DNA of 45,180 bases from Aneurinibacillus thermoaerophilus (GCF_900099925.1 NZ_FNDE01000032.1:1-45180), one strand, 5' to 3'; numbered from the stretch's first letter, positions 26,555 to 35,569 are shown. A program made the numbers and translations. The notes: generated by a model from the sequence alone, not told the origin.

Positions 26555-27302
26555 TCACCTCTCTGGCTAAATCAGTATACACTTCCGCTCCCTTAGAACG
26601 GCGATCGTAGGTGATAATCGCTTGGCCGTGGCTGGGTGCTTCACTTAGGCGAACATTGCGCGGGATAATCGTACCATACACTTTTTCTTGAAAATACTTC
26701 TTCACTTCATCAATAACCTGAATGCCGAGATTAGTACGGGCGTCCAGCATGGTTAGCAGTACACCTTCGATATATAAATTACGATTTAACTGTTTTTGTA
26801 CAAGCCGAATTGTGTTCAATAGTTGACTTAACCCTTCCAGCGCGTAATATTCACACTGAATCGGAATCAGGACAGAATCAGCCGCGGTCAGCGCATTAAC
26901 AGTTAGAATGCCGAGCGAAGGCGGACAATCAATAATAATATAATCATACTTATCCCGTACTGTATCAAGCGCTTTCTTTAGACGTTTTTCTCGCGAATAT
27001 ACAGGCACAAGTTCAATCTCTGCGCCTGCCAGTTGAATGGTAGCCGGCAGCACGAACAATCCCTCAATGTCGGTTGGTAAAATTGCGTCAAGCGTGTTAA
27101 TGTCGTTAATCAATACATCGTACACACAATAACGAACATTCGCTTTTTCGATTCCAATACCGCTCGTAGCATTTCCCTGGGCATCAATATCAACAAGCAG
27201 TACTTTCTTTCCTTCTTTGGCAATACATGCACTAAGATTAACAGAGGTAGTTGTTTTTCCTACGCCGCCTTTTTGATTTGTGACCGCAATAATTTTACCC
27301 AT
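26541..27302 (-). CDS. parA: Chromosome-partitioning ATPase ParA (Soj)
   Basis: 253 residues from the ATG of MGKIIAVTNQKGGVGKTTTS, the family start; a GTG three codons upstream (27311) is an equally placed alternative. It has the deviant Walker A KGGVGKTTT with signature Lys, LLVDIDAQGNATSG, Walker B YDYIIIDCPPSLG and the C-terminal DNA-binding Arg region of Soj. Soj dimers bind DNA, are switched by Spo0J, and control DnaA. There is no Shine-Dalgarno sequence directly before either start. Instead an 18-codon ORF with a strong site ends overlapping the GTG by GTGA, suggesting coupled translation. Confidence 0.96.
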   Translation of the reverse strand: MGKIIAVTNQKGGVGKTTTSVNLSACIAKEGKKVLLVDIDAQGNATSGIGIEKANVRYCVYDVLINDINTLDAILPTDIEGLFVLPATIQLAGAEIELVPVYSREKRLKKALDTVRDKYDYIIIDCPPSLGILTVNALTAADSVLIPIQCEYYALEGLSQLLNTIRLVQKQLNRNLYIEGVLLTMLDARTNLGIQVIDEVKKYFQEKVYGTIIPRNVRLSEAPSHGQAIITYDRRSKGAEVYTDLAREVIGID

Positions 27303-27307
27303 ACGTT

Positions 27308-27364
27308 TCACAGAAAAAGGCGCAGGAAGCCCGCCTGTTTAAGAGCGGGAGGAATGCGCCTCAT
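27308..27364 (-). CDS. Putative 18-residue leader peptide of soj
   Basis: ATG at 27362-27364 is preceded by AAGGGAGG at 7 bases, the best ribosome site in this gap. The peptide reads MRRIPPALKQAGFLRLFL and stops at TGA 27308-27310. That TGA overlaps the upstream soj GTG as GTGA. The coding region spans a terminator-like hairpin, so its translation should disrupt that structure. The site and the overlap are seen; the regulatory role is inferred. Confidence 0.55.
   Translation of the reverse strand: MRRIPPALKQAGFLRLFL
27314..27361 (-). terminator. Terminator/attenuator hairpin just before soj
   Basis: Minus strand: outer stem AGGCGCA and TGCGCCT (7 bp), 5-base internal loops, inner stem CCCGC and GCGGG, then TTTTTC. 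The last T is only 3 bases from the soj GTG and 12 from the ATG. It may end noc transcripts or act as an attenuator within the leader ORF. Confidence 0.7.
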
Positions 27365-27434
27365 CCTGCTGCCTCCCTTCATTTGGTTTGATAATAATAT
27401 TCATTAGAATGCCGCATGAGTTTGCCATTCTTAA

Positions 27435-27460
27435 ATCTCTCATGGCTAAAGCCACGAGAT
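27435..27460. repeat. Imperfect palindrome resembling an IS200/IS605-type end
   Basis: ATCTC-TCA-TGGCT-AA-AGCCA-C-GAGAT forms a two-part hairpin 22 bases after the noc stop. The wording CTCGTGGCTTTAGCCATGAG resembles subterminal hairpins at the ends of TnpB-carrying IS605-type elements. No transposase fragment remains, so a small remnant or a noc 3' structure are both possible. Confidence 0.35.
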
Positions 27461-27481
27461 TCTTGGCTAAATGATAAAATC

Positions 27482-28306
27482 TTATTTTTTATTCTTCGGA
27501 ATTTTAATGATGAATTGATAAAATTCTTCGTGGTCTTCTTCTTGTGTTTCAATATATAAGCCGCTTTGCAACACCATATCTACAGATTGTCTTACAGTAT
27601 TAATGGCCAGACGTGTATCTTTTGAAAAAGAACGCCGCTTCGGCACAGGTTTTTCGTTCTTCTGCTCCATTATCGACTTGATGCGTTGCTCTGTTTGCTT
27701 TACGTTCCACCCTTTTTCTATAATTTCTTTCAAAAGCTTTAACTGGGCCCGCTCATCTTTTAAGACTAATAGAGCCCTAGCGTGCCGTTCAGAAATTTTT
27801 CGAGCGAGCAATGCTTCTTGAACCTGTTCTGGCAGATGAAGCAGACGTAATTTATTAGCAATCGTCGACTGGCCTTTCCCCAGCCGGTTCGCCAAGCTTT
27901 CCTGTGTTAAGCCATGAATATCAATAAGCTTCTGGTAAGCTATAGCCTCCTCGATTGGAGTAAGCCCTTCTCGCTGCAAGTTTTCAATCAAAGCAATAGA
28001 AGCCGCCTGCTCATCATTAAAATCCTTTACAATAGCCGGGATTGTTTCCATACCTAACCTTGTAACTGCGCGCCACCGTCGCTCACCAGCAATAATTTCA
28101 AACACGCCTCTTCTTTCCCGTACAACAATTGGTTGAATAATGCCGTGGACTTTTATTGTCTCGCATAGTTCATCAATTTTATCATCATCAAACACAGTTC
28201 GAGGTTGATAAGGATTAGGGACAATTTGAGCTACGGGTATCTGTCGAATCTCTTCCTGATCGGTACGTTCTGTTAGACCAAATAATCGAGAAAACTGATC
28301 CTTCAT
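27482..28306 (-). CDS. noc: Nucleoid occlusion protein Noc (ParB family)
   Basis: 274 residues. The N-terminal [13 protein letters not shown] is the amphipathic membrane-targeting helix typical of Noc. The CTPase domain has [18 protein letters not shown] and [10 protein letters not shown], followed by an HTH with [19 protein letters not shown]; the GQSTIANKL recognition segment distinguishes Noc from Spo0J (GKSRPHVANFL here). Noc binds its own sites around the chromosome and blocks Z-ring assembly over the nucleoid. AAGGAG is 16 bases upstream, rather far. A perfect parS lies 70 bases before the gene. Confidence 0.94.
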   Translation of the reverse strand: MKDQFSRLFGLTERTDQEEIRQIPVAQIVPNPYQPRTVFDDDKIDELCETIKVHGIIQPIVVRERRGVFEIIAGERRWRAVTRLGMETIPAIVKDFNDEQAASIALIENLQREGLTPIEEAIAYQKLIDIHGLTQESLANRLGKGQSTIANKLRLLHLPEQVQEALLARKISERHARALLVLKDERAQLKLLKEIIEKGWNVKQTEQRIKSIMEQKNEKPVPKRRSFSKDTRLAINTVRQSVDMVLQSGLYIETQEEDHEEFYQFIIKIPKNKK

Positions 28307-28375
28307 AAGACATCACCCACTTCTCCTTCTTTCCAATTTCAATATTCGCCATCATCCCACCTATTTCCTGCACAA

Positions 28376-28391
28376 TGTTTCACGTGAAACA
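28376..28391. other. Perfect parS site upstream of noc
   Basis: TGTTTCACGTGAAACA is a perfect 16-bp palindrome matching the ParB/Spo0J consensus. Confidence 0.95.
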
Positions 28392-28540
28392 TTATGAAAG
28401 CGCGCAATCTTATAGAACACGATAAAAAACTTAGCTGCTGTCAAACGCAAGCGCAGGCAACAGCCTTTGTTGCTCCCATACAAATTTGCCGCAAAAAAGG
28501 AAAGACGGACAGGCCCCATAAGTTTTTCGCATTTGTCAAT

Positions 28541-28567
28541 GAGAAAAGGCAGCCTTTTGGCTACCTT
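28541..28567 (-). terminator. Terminator downstream of rsmG
   Basis: AAGGTAGCC and GGCTGCCTT (minus strand) form a 9-bp stem with one G-T pair and a 4-base loop, followed by TTCTC; 11 bases after the rsmG stop. Confidence 0.8.
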
Positions 28568-28577
28568 CTTGTCCTTG

Positions 28578-29294
28578 TTATACAATTGGTTTCTTGGCGG
28601 GAGTACCGGCTTTTCGAGGATAAACAGATGGGGTCTTCTGCTGTTTACGAATAATGATGATGTTGCGTTCCGCTTTTTCTTCCGGAAGTTCAAACGTCTC
28701 GACTCTTTCGGTTTTTCCACCAAGAACTTTAATCGCTTTTTTGCCTTCGTTCAACTCCGCTTCAATATCCGCACCTTTCATGACAAGGAACGCGCCGCCC
28801 GGTTTAACAAACGGTAAACACAATTCCGCAAGTACGCTCATCCTCGCTACCGCCCGGGCAGTCACAAGATCAAAGCGATCACGGTATTTCTTGTCTTTTC
28901 CGGCATCTTCTGCCCGGCTATGGACAAATGAGATATCCACCAGGCCAAGCTGCCTTGCCACTTCTTGCAAAAAGACAAGCCGCTTATTCAACGAATCAAG
29001 TATCGTCAATTTTAATGACGGGAAACAAATTTTGAGCGGAATCCCCGGAAAGCCCGCACCTGAACCAACGTCAATTAAACTTTCCGCACCAGTAAACGTA
29101 TAATAAAACGCCGGTGTAATTGAATCATAAAAATGTTTTTCATATACCTGCTGCTTTTCCGTAATCCCTGTCAAATTCATTTTTTCGTTCCATTCTACAA
29201 GTAGCTCATAATACTTCTCAAACTGCTGAAGCTGCTCTTCTGAAAGTTCAATTCCTTTTTCAGCAGTTAATTGTCTCAATGTCACTGCGTCCAT
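28578..29294 (-). CDS. rsmG: 16S rRNA (guanine(527)-N7)-methyltransferase RsmG
   Basis: 238 residues, full length. SAM-binding motif [17 protein letters not shown] (about 70-86) and the NLTGITE and [18 protein letters not shown] segments mark GidB/RsmG. It methylates G527 in the 530 loop of 16S rRNA; loss gives low-level streptomycin resistance. It follows mnmG by 9 bases, as in most bacteria, and ends before a terminator. A Lys/Pro-rich tail of about 15 residues follows the fold. Confidence 0.97.
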   Translation of the reverse strand: MDAVTLRQLTAEKGIELSEEQLQQFEKYYELLVEWNEKMNLTGITEKQQVYEKHFYDSITPAFYYTFTGAESLIDVGSGAGFPGIPLKICFPSLKLTILDSLNKRLVFLQEVARQLGLVDISFVHSRAEDAGKDKKYRDRFDLVTARAVARMSVLAELCLPFVKPGGAFLVMKGADIEAELNEGKKAIKVLGGKTERVETFELPEEKAERNIIIIRKQQKTPSVYPRKAGTPAKKPIV

Positions 29295-29303
29295 GGATCT
29301 CTC

Positions 29304-31190
29304 CTAATTTGCGACTTTTCGATTATAAGATTCGAGATATACAAGTAAAACGGAGATATCCGCTGGCGTTACCCCGGAAATGCGCGATGCCTGGCCAATA
29401 GAAAGAGGTTTGACTTTGTTAAGTTTCTGGCGCGCCTCCATTGCAAGACCTTGGATATTCATGTAATCCAGATTTTCTGGTAAACGTTTTTTCTCCATTT
29501 TCTTGAGACGGTCCACATCCTGTAATTGCTTGCGGATATATCCTTCGTACTTAATCTGGATTTCAACCTGCTCCGCTACGTCCGCCGGGATCTCCATTTC
29601 CGCCGGCGCAATCTGTGCAATATGCTTATAAGTTACTTCCGGACGTTTCAACAAGGAATACAGATCAATCGCATTGTCAAGCTCTTTAGAACCAACCTCG
29701 CGCAGCATTTGCTGCACTTCCGGTTGCGGCCCTATTTTCGTTGTCCTCAAGCGTTCCTTCTCTGCTTCGATCGCTTCTTTTTTCTTCAAAAAACGCTGAT
29801 AACGCTCTTCGCTAATCAAGCCAATTTTATATCCGATTTCCGTAAGACGCATGTCCGCGTTGTCATGACGTAGAAGTAACCGGTATTCCGCCCGGGATGT
29901 AAGCAAACGATACGGTTCACTCGTTCCTTTCGTGACAAGATCATCGATCATCACACCAATATATGCTTGCGAACGATCAAGAATGAGCGGCTCTTTACCT
30001 TGTACTTTCAACGCGGCGTTAATGCCAGCCATAATTCCCTGGCCCGCCGCTTCTTCGTAGCCGGATGTGCCATTTAATTGTCCCGCTGTGTACAAGTTTT
30101 TAAGCCGCTTTGTTTCAAGGGTTGGCCACAGCTGACTCGGTACAATCGCATCATATTCAATGGCATATCCAGGACGCATCATTTTTACGTTTTCCAGACC
30201 AGAGATTGTTTTCAGAATTTCTAATTGCACTTCTTCAGGCATGCTTGTGGATAATCCTTGTACATATACTTCTTCTGTATTGCGTCCTTCCGGTTCTAAG
30301 AAAATTTGATGACGCGGCTTATCGCTGAAGCGAACAATTTTATCCTCGATAGAAGGACAATAACGAGGACCCGTTCCCTCGATCGCTCCGGAAAACATCG
30401 GCGCACGATACAAATTATTGTTGATAATTTCGTGTGTTCTCTCATTCGTATACGTAAGCCAGCATGGTAGCTGATCCTCTACACGAAATTCCGTTGTTTC
30501 ATAAGAAAATGCCCGCGAAACATCATCTCCCGGCTGAATTTCTGTTTTACTATAGTCAATTGAACTGTTGTGAACGCGCGGCGGCGTACCAGTTTTAAAA
30601 CGAACCAATTCAAAACCAAGCTCTCTCAAATGATCGGACAATCCGATGGACGGCTGCATATTGTTTGGACCACTTTCATATTGCAACTCACCGATAATAA
30701 TTTTTCCACGTAAATACGTACCGGTTGTCAATACAACTGCCTTAGCTGCATATTCGGCACCAGTTTTCGTAATCACACCTTTACATACGCCATCCTCAAC
30801 AATCAAACGCTCAACCATCCCTTGGCGCAACGTCAGATTTTCTGTATTTTCCACCGTTTGCTTCATTGTATGCTGGTATAGAAATTTATCCGCCTGCGCG
30901 CGCAACGCACGCACAGCCGGGCCTTTCCCCGTATTTAGCATCCGCATCTGAATATACGTTTTGTCAATATTTTTGCCCATCTCGCCACCGAGCGCGTCGA
31001 TTTCACGAACCACGTGACCTTTGGCCGGCCCGCCAATCGAAGGGTTACATGGCATATACGCTATCATATCCAGATTAATTGTTAACAGAAGCGTCGAACA
31101 TCCCATGCGGGCCGCGGCAAGCGCCGCTTCCACTCCCGCATGTCCGGCGCCGACAACAATTACATCAAATGTACCTGCCTGGTATCCCAT
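29304..31190 (-). CDS. mnmG: tRNA uridine-5-carboxymethylaminomethyl modification enzyme MnmG (GidA)
   Basis: 628 residues from [19 protein letters not shown], with GGAGGA 10 bases upstream; an in-frame start eight codons earlier overlaps that site. FAD-binding [39 protein letters not shown] and the C-terminal helical domain with [10 protein letters not shown] are present. With MnmE it forms cmnm5U34 (or related) in tRNA anticodons, using FAD and methylene-tetrahydrofolate. The mnmE-mnmG-rsmG order is standard. Confidence 0.97.
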   Translation of the reverse strand: MGYQAGTFDVIVVGAGHAGVEAALAAARMGCSTLLLTINLDMIAYMPCNPSIGGPAKGHVVREIDALGGEMGKNIDKTYIQMRMLNTGKGPAVRALRAQADKFLYQHTMKQTVENTENLTLRQGMVERLIVEDGVCKGVITKTGAEYAAKAVVLTTGTYLRGKIIIGELQYESGPNNMQPSIGLSDHLRELGFELVRFKTGTPPRVHNSSIDYSKTEIQPGDDVSRAFSYETTEFRVEDQLPCWLTYTNERTHEIINNNLYRAPMFSGAIEGTGPRYCPSIEDKIVRFSDKPRHQIFLEPEGRNTEEVYVQGLSTSMPEEVQLEILKTISGLENVKMMRPGYAIEYDAIVPSQLWPTLETKRLKNLYTAGQLNGTSGYEEAAGQGIMAGINAALKVQGKEPLILDRSQAYIGVMIDDLVTKGTSEPYRLLTSRAEYRLLLRHDNADMRLTEIGYKIGLISEERYQRFLKKKEAIEAEKERLRTTKIGPQPEVQQMLREVGSKELDNAIDLYSLLKRPEVTYKHIAQIAPAEMEIPADVAEQVEIQIKYEGYIRKQLQDVDRLKKMEKKRLPENLDYMNIQGLAMEARQKLNKVKPLSIGQASRISGVTPADISVLLVYLESYNRKVAN

Positions 31191-31231
31191 TTTCGTATTT
31201 CCTCCTCCGCGCAATTCTCCGCGCTTTCTTA

Positions 31232-32605
31232 CTACTTTCCAAGACAGAACTGAGAAAAAATCTGATCAATCAAATCATCGCTCACTGCGTCCCCGACCAC
31301 CTCGCCAAGCAGTTCCCATGTGCGGCGAATATCAAACGCCACCATATCGACAGGCAATCCGTTTTCCACTGCTTCAATCGCTTCTCCAATCGTTCTATAC
31401 GCTTCCTGTAAAAGCTGAATATGTCGAGAATTGCTTACATATGTTAAATCATCGCTCTGTACCGAGCCGGAGAAGAATAAAGAAGCAATCACTTCTTCAA
31501 GTTGTTCGATCCCCTCTTCTTCTTTCACCGAGATGGTAACGAGCGGCAAATCTCCAGCCAGTCTGCGTACTTCTTCCATGTCGATTTTCTGCGGCAAATC
31601 AGTCTTATTAACAATAACAATTGCGTTCATCGGTTTAACGACCGCAAGCAAATTACGATCCTCATCCTCTAACTCTTCCCCAAAGTTCAGCACCAAGAGA
31701 ACCAAATCAGCCTTTCCCAGCATCTCACGCGATTTCTCGACCCCAATACGCTCGACAATATCTTCGGTCTCCCGAATCCCTGCAGTGTCAACAAGGCGTA
31801 ACGGAACACCCCGGACATTGACATATTCCTCGATAATATCACGCGTCGTGCCAGGAACATCTGTAACGATGGCTTTCACCTCCTGTAGCAAGCTGTTTAA
31901 AAGCGACGATTTTCCCACGTTTGGCCGACCAACAATAACGGTAGCCAAACCTTCGCGCAGAATTTTTCCCTGCTTTGCTGTGCTTAGAAGCTTTTCGATC
32001 TCTCCCTGTACCCAGCGGCTTTTCTCGGACAACAAAGTTCGTGTCACTTCGTCCACATCATGCTCAGGATAATCAATTGTTACTTCAATATGTGCCATTA
32101 ATTCGAGCAGCTGCTGACGCAGTTTACCAATAAGTTTTGACAACTTACCTTGCACCTGATTAAGCGCCACTTTCATCGCACGATCCGTCTTAGCGCGAAT
32201 CAAATCGATAACCGCTTCCGCCTGCGACAAATCGATTCGACCATTAAGAAATGCCCGCTTCGTAAACTCGCCCGGTTCGGCCATGCGTACCCCCTGCGCA
32301 AGTACAAGATCTAGTACGCGCTTTACGGACACAATCCCTCCATGGCAATTCACTTCGACAACATCTTCCCTCGTAAACGTACGCGGTGCCCGCATAACAG
32401 AAACCATCACTTCTTCTAAAGTTTCACCGTTTTCATCTATTAGATGCCCGTAATTGATGGTATGACTATCCACAGTGGATAATTTTTGACGTCCTTTAAA
32501 TATTTTATCCACAGCTGCAATCGCATCCGATCCGCTCACGCGAATAATGGCGATACCACCCTCACCCAGAGGCGTTGCAACGGCTGCTATTGTATCAAAA
32601 TCCAT
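31232..32605 (-). CDS. mnmE: tRNA modification GTPase MnmE (TrmE)
   Basis: 457 residues. The N-terminal folate-binding domain (about 1-118, [22 protein letters not shown]) and helical domain surround a G domain with [15 protein letters not shown] (G1), DVPGTTRD (G2), DTAGI (G3) and NKTD (G4). The C-terminal FCLGK carries the catalytic cysteine, with Leu where Ile is most common. MnmE works with MnmG in U34 modification. Three DnaA-box sequences occur in its first 150 bases. The 3' end is 41 bases from mnmG. Confidence 0.97.
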   Translation of the reverse strand: MDFDTIAAVATPLGEGGIAIIRVSGSDAIAAVDKIFKGRQKLSTVDSHTINYGHLIDENGETLEEVMVSVMRAPRTFTREDVVEVNCHGGIVSVKRVLDLVLAQGVRMAEPGEFTKRAFLNGRIDLSQAEAVIDLIRAKTDRAMKVALNQVQGKLSKLIGKLRQQLLELMAHIEVTIDYPEHDVDEVTRTLLSEKSRWVQGEIEKLLSTAKQGKILREGLATVIVGRPNVGKSSLLNSLLQEVKAIVTDVPGTTRDIIEEYVNVRGVPLRLVDTAGIRETEDIVERIGVEKSREMLGKADLVLLVLNFGEELEDEDRNLLAVVKPMNAIVIVNKTDLPQKIDMEEVRRLAGDLPLVTISVKEEEGIEQLEEVIASLFFSGSVQSDDLTYVSNSRHIQLLQEAYRTIGEAIEAVENGLPVDMVAFDIRRTWELLGEVVGDAVSDDLIDQIFSQFCLGK

Positions 32606-32732
32606 TTTATGTCACCACGCAAAAGGCATGTTTTTTAAAGCTTTCCCTAAATTTATAGGATAACATACTTCATCAATATTTGAGAACAAAACAAAAGTTC
32701 ATTAGTAAAGTATCATCTTTACTTTATCCACA
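32466..32732. promoter_or_regulatory. DnaA-box group in and before mnmE
   Basis: TTATCCACA at 32505-32513 and 32724-32732, CTATCCACA at 32466-32474 and an inverted AGTGGATAA at 32474-32482. A DnaA-box cluster inside the same gene (trmE) is known near B. subtilis oriC, as I recall, so conserved DnaA titration is plausible. Confidence 0.5.
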
Positions 32733-32766
32733 AAAAACCTCCCTACAATAAAAAGCAGGGAGGTTT
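32732..32766 (-). terminator. Terminator downstream of jag
   Basis: AAACCTCCCT and AGGGAGGTTT form a 10-bp stem with a run of six T residues on the minus strand, 13 bases after jag. It overlaps the end of a DnaA box. Confidence 0.88.
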
Positions 32767-32778
32767 CTATATTTATTA

Positions 32779-33552
32779 TTACTTTTTCAAAGTGATAACC
32801 ACACGTCGGTACGGCTCCGTCCCTTCGCTAAACGTCTCTACCTGTGGGTGATTTTGCAGTCGGCTATGAATCATCTTCCGTTCCGCTGGATTCATCGGTT
32901 CCAGACGTACTGGTTTTCGGGTTTTAGCTACTTGGCGCGCCATCCGATCTGCTAGCTGCTCCAGTGCCCCTTTCCGTTTTTCACGGTAATCCCCCGCATC
33001 CAGCACAATTCGCACTCGCTTATCCATATGCCGGTTTGTCACCACATTTACTAAATATTGAAGTGAATCAAGCGTTTGGCCGCGGCGACCGATGACGAGA
33101 CCAAGCCCTTGGCCTTTTAGGTTAAAGATTACTTTCCCATCTTCTTCGATCTGTTCCACTTGGACATGAAGCCCCATTGTAGCGAGTACTTCTTCCAAAA
33201 ACGCTTTCCCTCGGCGGATCGCATCTACTCTCACTGCCTCCCTGGGCATTTCCGGTGTTTCTTCCGCCTCTTCAACATTTTCTTCTAGGGAAGAAATGGC
33301 TATTTTTTCAGGTTCAGGCACAGGTTCATTTACAGACGACTCTTCCAGAACACCAGAAACTTCATTTTTTTCTAGTTTTTCCTGTAGAATTACTTCCACT
33401 TTTGCGTCACGAGCACCAATTAACCCAAAAAAGCCTTTACTTGGCTCCTCCAGCACACGGTATGTAACCATGTCGCGCGTGGTCTGAAGCTCCCGCAACG
33501 CTGATTGAATCGCGTCTTCTACTGTTTTTCCCGTTGCCGTCACCTTTTTCAC
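32779..33552 (-). CDS. jag: RNA-binding protein Jag/KhpB (SpoIIIJ-associated)
   Basis: 257 residues. Jag-N domain (1-50, KKVTATGKTVEDAIQSAL), a variable acidic Glu/Val-rich linker (about 60-105), a KH domain with GLVIGRRGQTLDSLQYL (about 155-175) and an R3H domain with PMNPAERKMIHSRL near the C-terminus. KhpB binds RNA with KhpA and affects cell elongation and division; the gene is coupled to the YidC insertase. The start overlaps yidC by 4 bases (ATGA). Confidence 0.95.
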   Translation of the reverse strand: MKKVTATGKTVEDAIQSALRELQTTRDMVTYRVLEEPSKGFFGLIGARDAKVEVILQEKLEKNEVSGVLEESSVNEPVPEPEKIAISSLEENVEEAEETPEMPREAVRVDAIRRGKAFLEEVLATMGLHVQVEQIEEDGKVIFNLKGQGLGLVIGRRGQTLDSLQYLVNVVTNRHMDKRVRIVLDAGDYREKRKGALEQLADRMARQVAKTRKPVRLEPMNPAERKMIHSRLQNHPQVETFSEGTEPYRRVVITLKK

Positions 33553-34313
33553 TTGGCCGTTCCTCCTTTAGGAGCAGTATCGCGATAAAGGAAATATGTT
33601 TGAACAATAGTAAAGATGTTTCCGTATACCCAGTACAAAGATAAGGCAGACGGAAGGGTCATAGAGATGACAAGAATCATAACCGGCATCAAATATAGCA
33701 TCATTTTCATTTGCGGATTTTCAGCAGCAGCCGCATTGTTTCGCATCATCATCCATTGTTGCAAATACGTGGTTATAGCTGCAATAATCGGTAAGATGAA
33801 ATACGGGTCTTTTGCGCCAAGCTGCAGCCATAGAAAACTATGGGAGCGAATTTCTCCTGTCCGAATAATCGCATGATAAAAAGCAAGCAAAATCGGCATC
33901 TGGATTAAAATCGGCAAACATCCAGAAAGCGGGTTGATTTGATGCGTTTGGTACAGCTTCATCATTTCTTGCTGATAACGTTGCGGATCGTTTTTGAACC
34001 TATCGCGCAGCTTCATCATCTCAGGCTGCAATTCCTGCATCTTCTTGCTGCTTTTCATCTGTTTTATCATGAGCGGCAAAATCGCTACGCGAACAATAAT
34101 AGTTACGATTAAAATCGCAATTCCGTAGTTTCCACTGGCCAAAGCCGCCGATTCTTGTAACAACCAAGAAAGCGGATATACAAAAAACTTGTCCCAAATT
34201 CCTCTGTTCGGGTCGATCGGCAAAGGATGATTCGGGTTGGCGGCGGTACATCCTGCGGAAAATACAGCGATTAGCGCAAAAAGCAGTGCCAGTTTTAATC
34301 GCTTGGGAAGCAA
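33549..34313 (-). CDS. yidC: Membrane protein insertase YidC/OxaA (SpoIIIJ type)
   Basis: 254 residues from a TTG start with AAGGGGG at 7 bases; an ATG eleven codons upstream has no ribosome site. A lipoprotein signal peptide ends in the lipobox VFSAGC. Five membrane segments follow, including YGIAILIVTIIVRVAILPL, which carries the hydrophilic-groove arginine, and SGCLPILIQMPILLAFYHAI. It inserts membrane proteins with or without Sec, and in spore formers supports SpoIIIA assembly. Located between rnpA and jag as usual; yidD is not present here. Confidence 0.95.
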   Translation of the reverse strand: MLPKRLKLALLFALIAVFSAGCTAANPNHPLPIDPNRGIWDKFFVYPLSWLLQESAALASGNYGIAILIVTIIVRVAILPLMIKQMKSSKKMQELQPEMMKLRDRFKNDPQRYQQEMMKLYQTHQINPLSGCLPILIQMPILLAFYHAIIRTGEIRSHSFLWLQLGAKDPYFILPIIAAITTYLQQWMMMRNNAAAAENPQMKMMLYLMPVMILVISMTLPSALSLYWVYGNIFTIVQTYFLYRDTAPKGGTAK

Positions 34314-34389
34314 GAAAATTCCCCCTTGCAACTTATGTATTTTCAATTATTATACTTGCCGAAAGAAAAAAATGAAAACTTTCTGACAC

Positions 34390-34415
34390 AAATATTATTA
34401 TCAAATATTATTATC
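34390..34415. repeat. Two tandem copies of a 13-bp AT-rich repeat
   Basis: AAATATTATTATC occurs twice head to tail, the second copy touching the rnpA stop codon. No function is apparent. Confidence 0.7.
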
Positions 34416-34779
34416 AAGATGTATTTTTTCCTCTTTTCGTTCCTTTGAATAAACGGGCTTTCCTCATGCAATGGTAGAGGCTTTCTTTAAATTGATGAAA
34501 TCCCAGCTCCACAGCAGGCAGACGGCAAATCACAATGAAGTCAACGTTCGGTTTAATCTCATCCGCGCGCAGGCGAATCGCCTCTTTGATGATTCGCCGC
34601 AGCCGATTGCGCGTAACCGCCTTTCCCATCTTTTTGCTGACAGAAACCCCTACCCGAAAAGCGTCCTGTCCCTCTTTTTCCAGATAATAAATAACGAATT
34701 GGCGGTTCGCAACAGAAGTGCCCTGTTTAAAAACAATCTGGAATTCCTCATTTTTTCGCAACCTGTTCTTGCGATACAA
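34414..34779 (-). CDS. rnpA: Ribonuclease P protein component
   Basis: 121 residues from a TTG start (LYRKNRLRKNEEFQ) with AAGGAG 8 bases upstream; a GTG three codons earlier lies too close to that site. The RNR motif region is MGKAVTRNRLRRIIKEA, and RVGVSVSKKMG is conserved. It binds the catalytic RNase P RNA and helps recognise pre-tRNA 5' leaders. Follows rpmH, with an attenuator-like hairpin between. Confidence 0.95.
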   Translation of the reverse strand: MYRKNRLRKNEEFQIVFKQGTSVANRQFVIYYLEKEGQDAFRVGVSVSKKMGKAVTRNRLRRIIKEAIRLRADEIKPNVDFIVICRLPAVELGFHQFKESLYHCMRKARLFKGTKRGKNTS

Positions 34780-34836
34780 AGGACACACTCCTTATCTGCT
34801 GCTGTCTTCCCCGCTTTATCCTCCAATAAAACGGTA

Positions 34837-34862
34837 GAAAAGGCCACTATGGGAGTGGCCTT
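34837..34862 (-). terminator. Hairpin between rpmH and rnpA (attenuator-like)
   Basis: AAGGCCAC and GTGGCCTT form an 8-bp stem followed by TTCT. The rpmH TAA overlaps the stem start. Partial termination would give more L34 mRNA than RNase P protein mRNA. Confidence 0.7.
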
Positions 34863-34995
34863 ATGCTGACAATACTTTTCTTCCTTTTCTGCGACGGCGT
34901 GCAAGAACTTTACGACCGTTCTTTGTGCTCATACGAGCGCGGAAGCCGTGAACTTTTTTACGCTTACGATTGTTTGGGTTAAAAGTCGGTTTCAT
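34861..34995 (-). CDS. rpmH: 50S ribosomal protein L34
   Basis: 44 residues, very basic, starting [19 protein letters not shown] and ending in RKGRKVLSA, with AAGGAGG 8 bases upstream. L34 sits deep in the large subunit. It is the first gene leftwards from oriC and heads rpmH-rnpA-yidC-jag. Confidence 0.98.
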   Translation of the reverse strand: MKPTFNPNNRKRKKVHGFRARMSTKNGRKVLARRRRKGRKVLSA

Positions 34996-35055
34996 TATAT
35001 CCACCTCCTTGGGAAGGTTCCATCCAAAATAACAATATTATAGACAGTCTAAGTT

Positions 35056-35085
35056 ATTATATCTATCCCAGGAGTGAGATGTCAA
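35056..35085 (-). promoter_or_regulatory. Sigma-A promoter of rpmH
   Basis: Minus strand TTGACA (35080-35085) and TATAAT (35056-35061), both perfect, with an 18-base spacer; start expected about 55 bases before rpmH. A DnaA box begins 12 bases upstream of the -35. Confidence 0.85.
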
Positions 35086-35096
35086 GCTGTCATTCT

Positions 35097-35463
35097 TTAT
35101 CCACATTTTTTATTTCCCAATCCCCTGTGAGTAAATTATTTCCCGAAATCAAATTACCCACACATTTCTCCAAAAGATATTCACAAAATCTAGTGTTGTG
35201 AATATCTTTTATACACAAGGTATAGAATTTGTGGATAACTATCAAAAAAACGTTGCGGTGATTAGCTTTATCTGCTATCATGATTTTGTTTTAATCGGTG
35301 GATAACTTGACGTTACCAATGTATTTATCCACAATATGTGGATAAAATTGTGGACATTTTTAAACATAGTGTGGAAAATACCATCCACATGTATGGGGAT
35401 TTTGTCAAAAGACAGTAAGAAGCCTTTGCGGTGCTCGCTCAAAATATAAACGAATTATCCACA
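35097..35463. other. oriC, left part: DnaA-box array upstream of dnaA
   Basis: DnaA boxes (TTATCCACA or close, either strand): 35097-35105, 35154-35162, 35177-35185, 35197-35205, 35230-35238, 35297-35305, 35325-35333, 35337-35345 and 35455-35463; weaker ones near 35350-35390. Two pairs are inverted: the 15-bp palindrome at 35172-35210, and TTATCCACA-N3-TGTGGATAA at 35325-35345. This corresponds to the upstream incAB part of bipartite Bacillus oriC. The last box lies near the dnaA leader and may serve autoregulation. No other gene is present between rpmH and dnaA. Confidence 0.92.
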
Positions 35464-35569
35464 ATGTCTTTTGCTATCGCCGCCTATTAAGCATTACATG
35501 CTTCTTCTTAAAAAAACACGGTTCAGCAAAGCTGTTATATGGGAAGGGGAAGGAGAAGGAAGGAGACAC

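Noticed and set aside
31009-31022. CACGTG in mnmG as a parS site
   Set aside because: Flanking bases do not match the parS palindrome.
31431-32072. 213-codon open frame antisense to mnmE
   Set aside because: Serine/threonine-rich antisense shadow of a strong gene, with no start signals.
35136-35150. Noc-binding site near ATTATTTCCCGAAAT
   Set aside because: The centre lacks the CCCGGG core; only a half-site is present.
35471-35569. 33-codon N-terminal extension of DnaA
   Set aside because: The residues do not resemble DnaA and the ribosome site favours the ATG at 35570.
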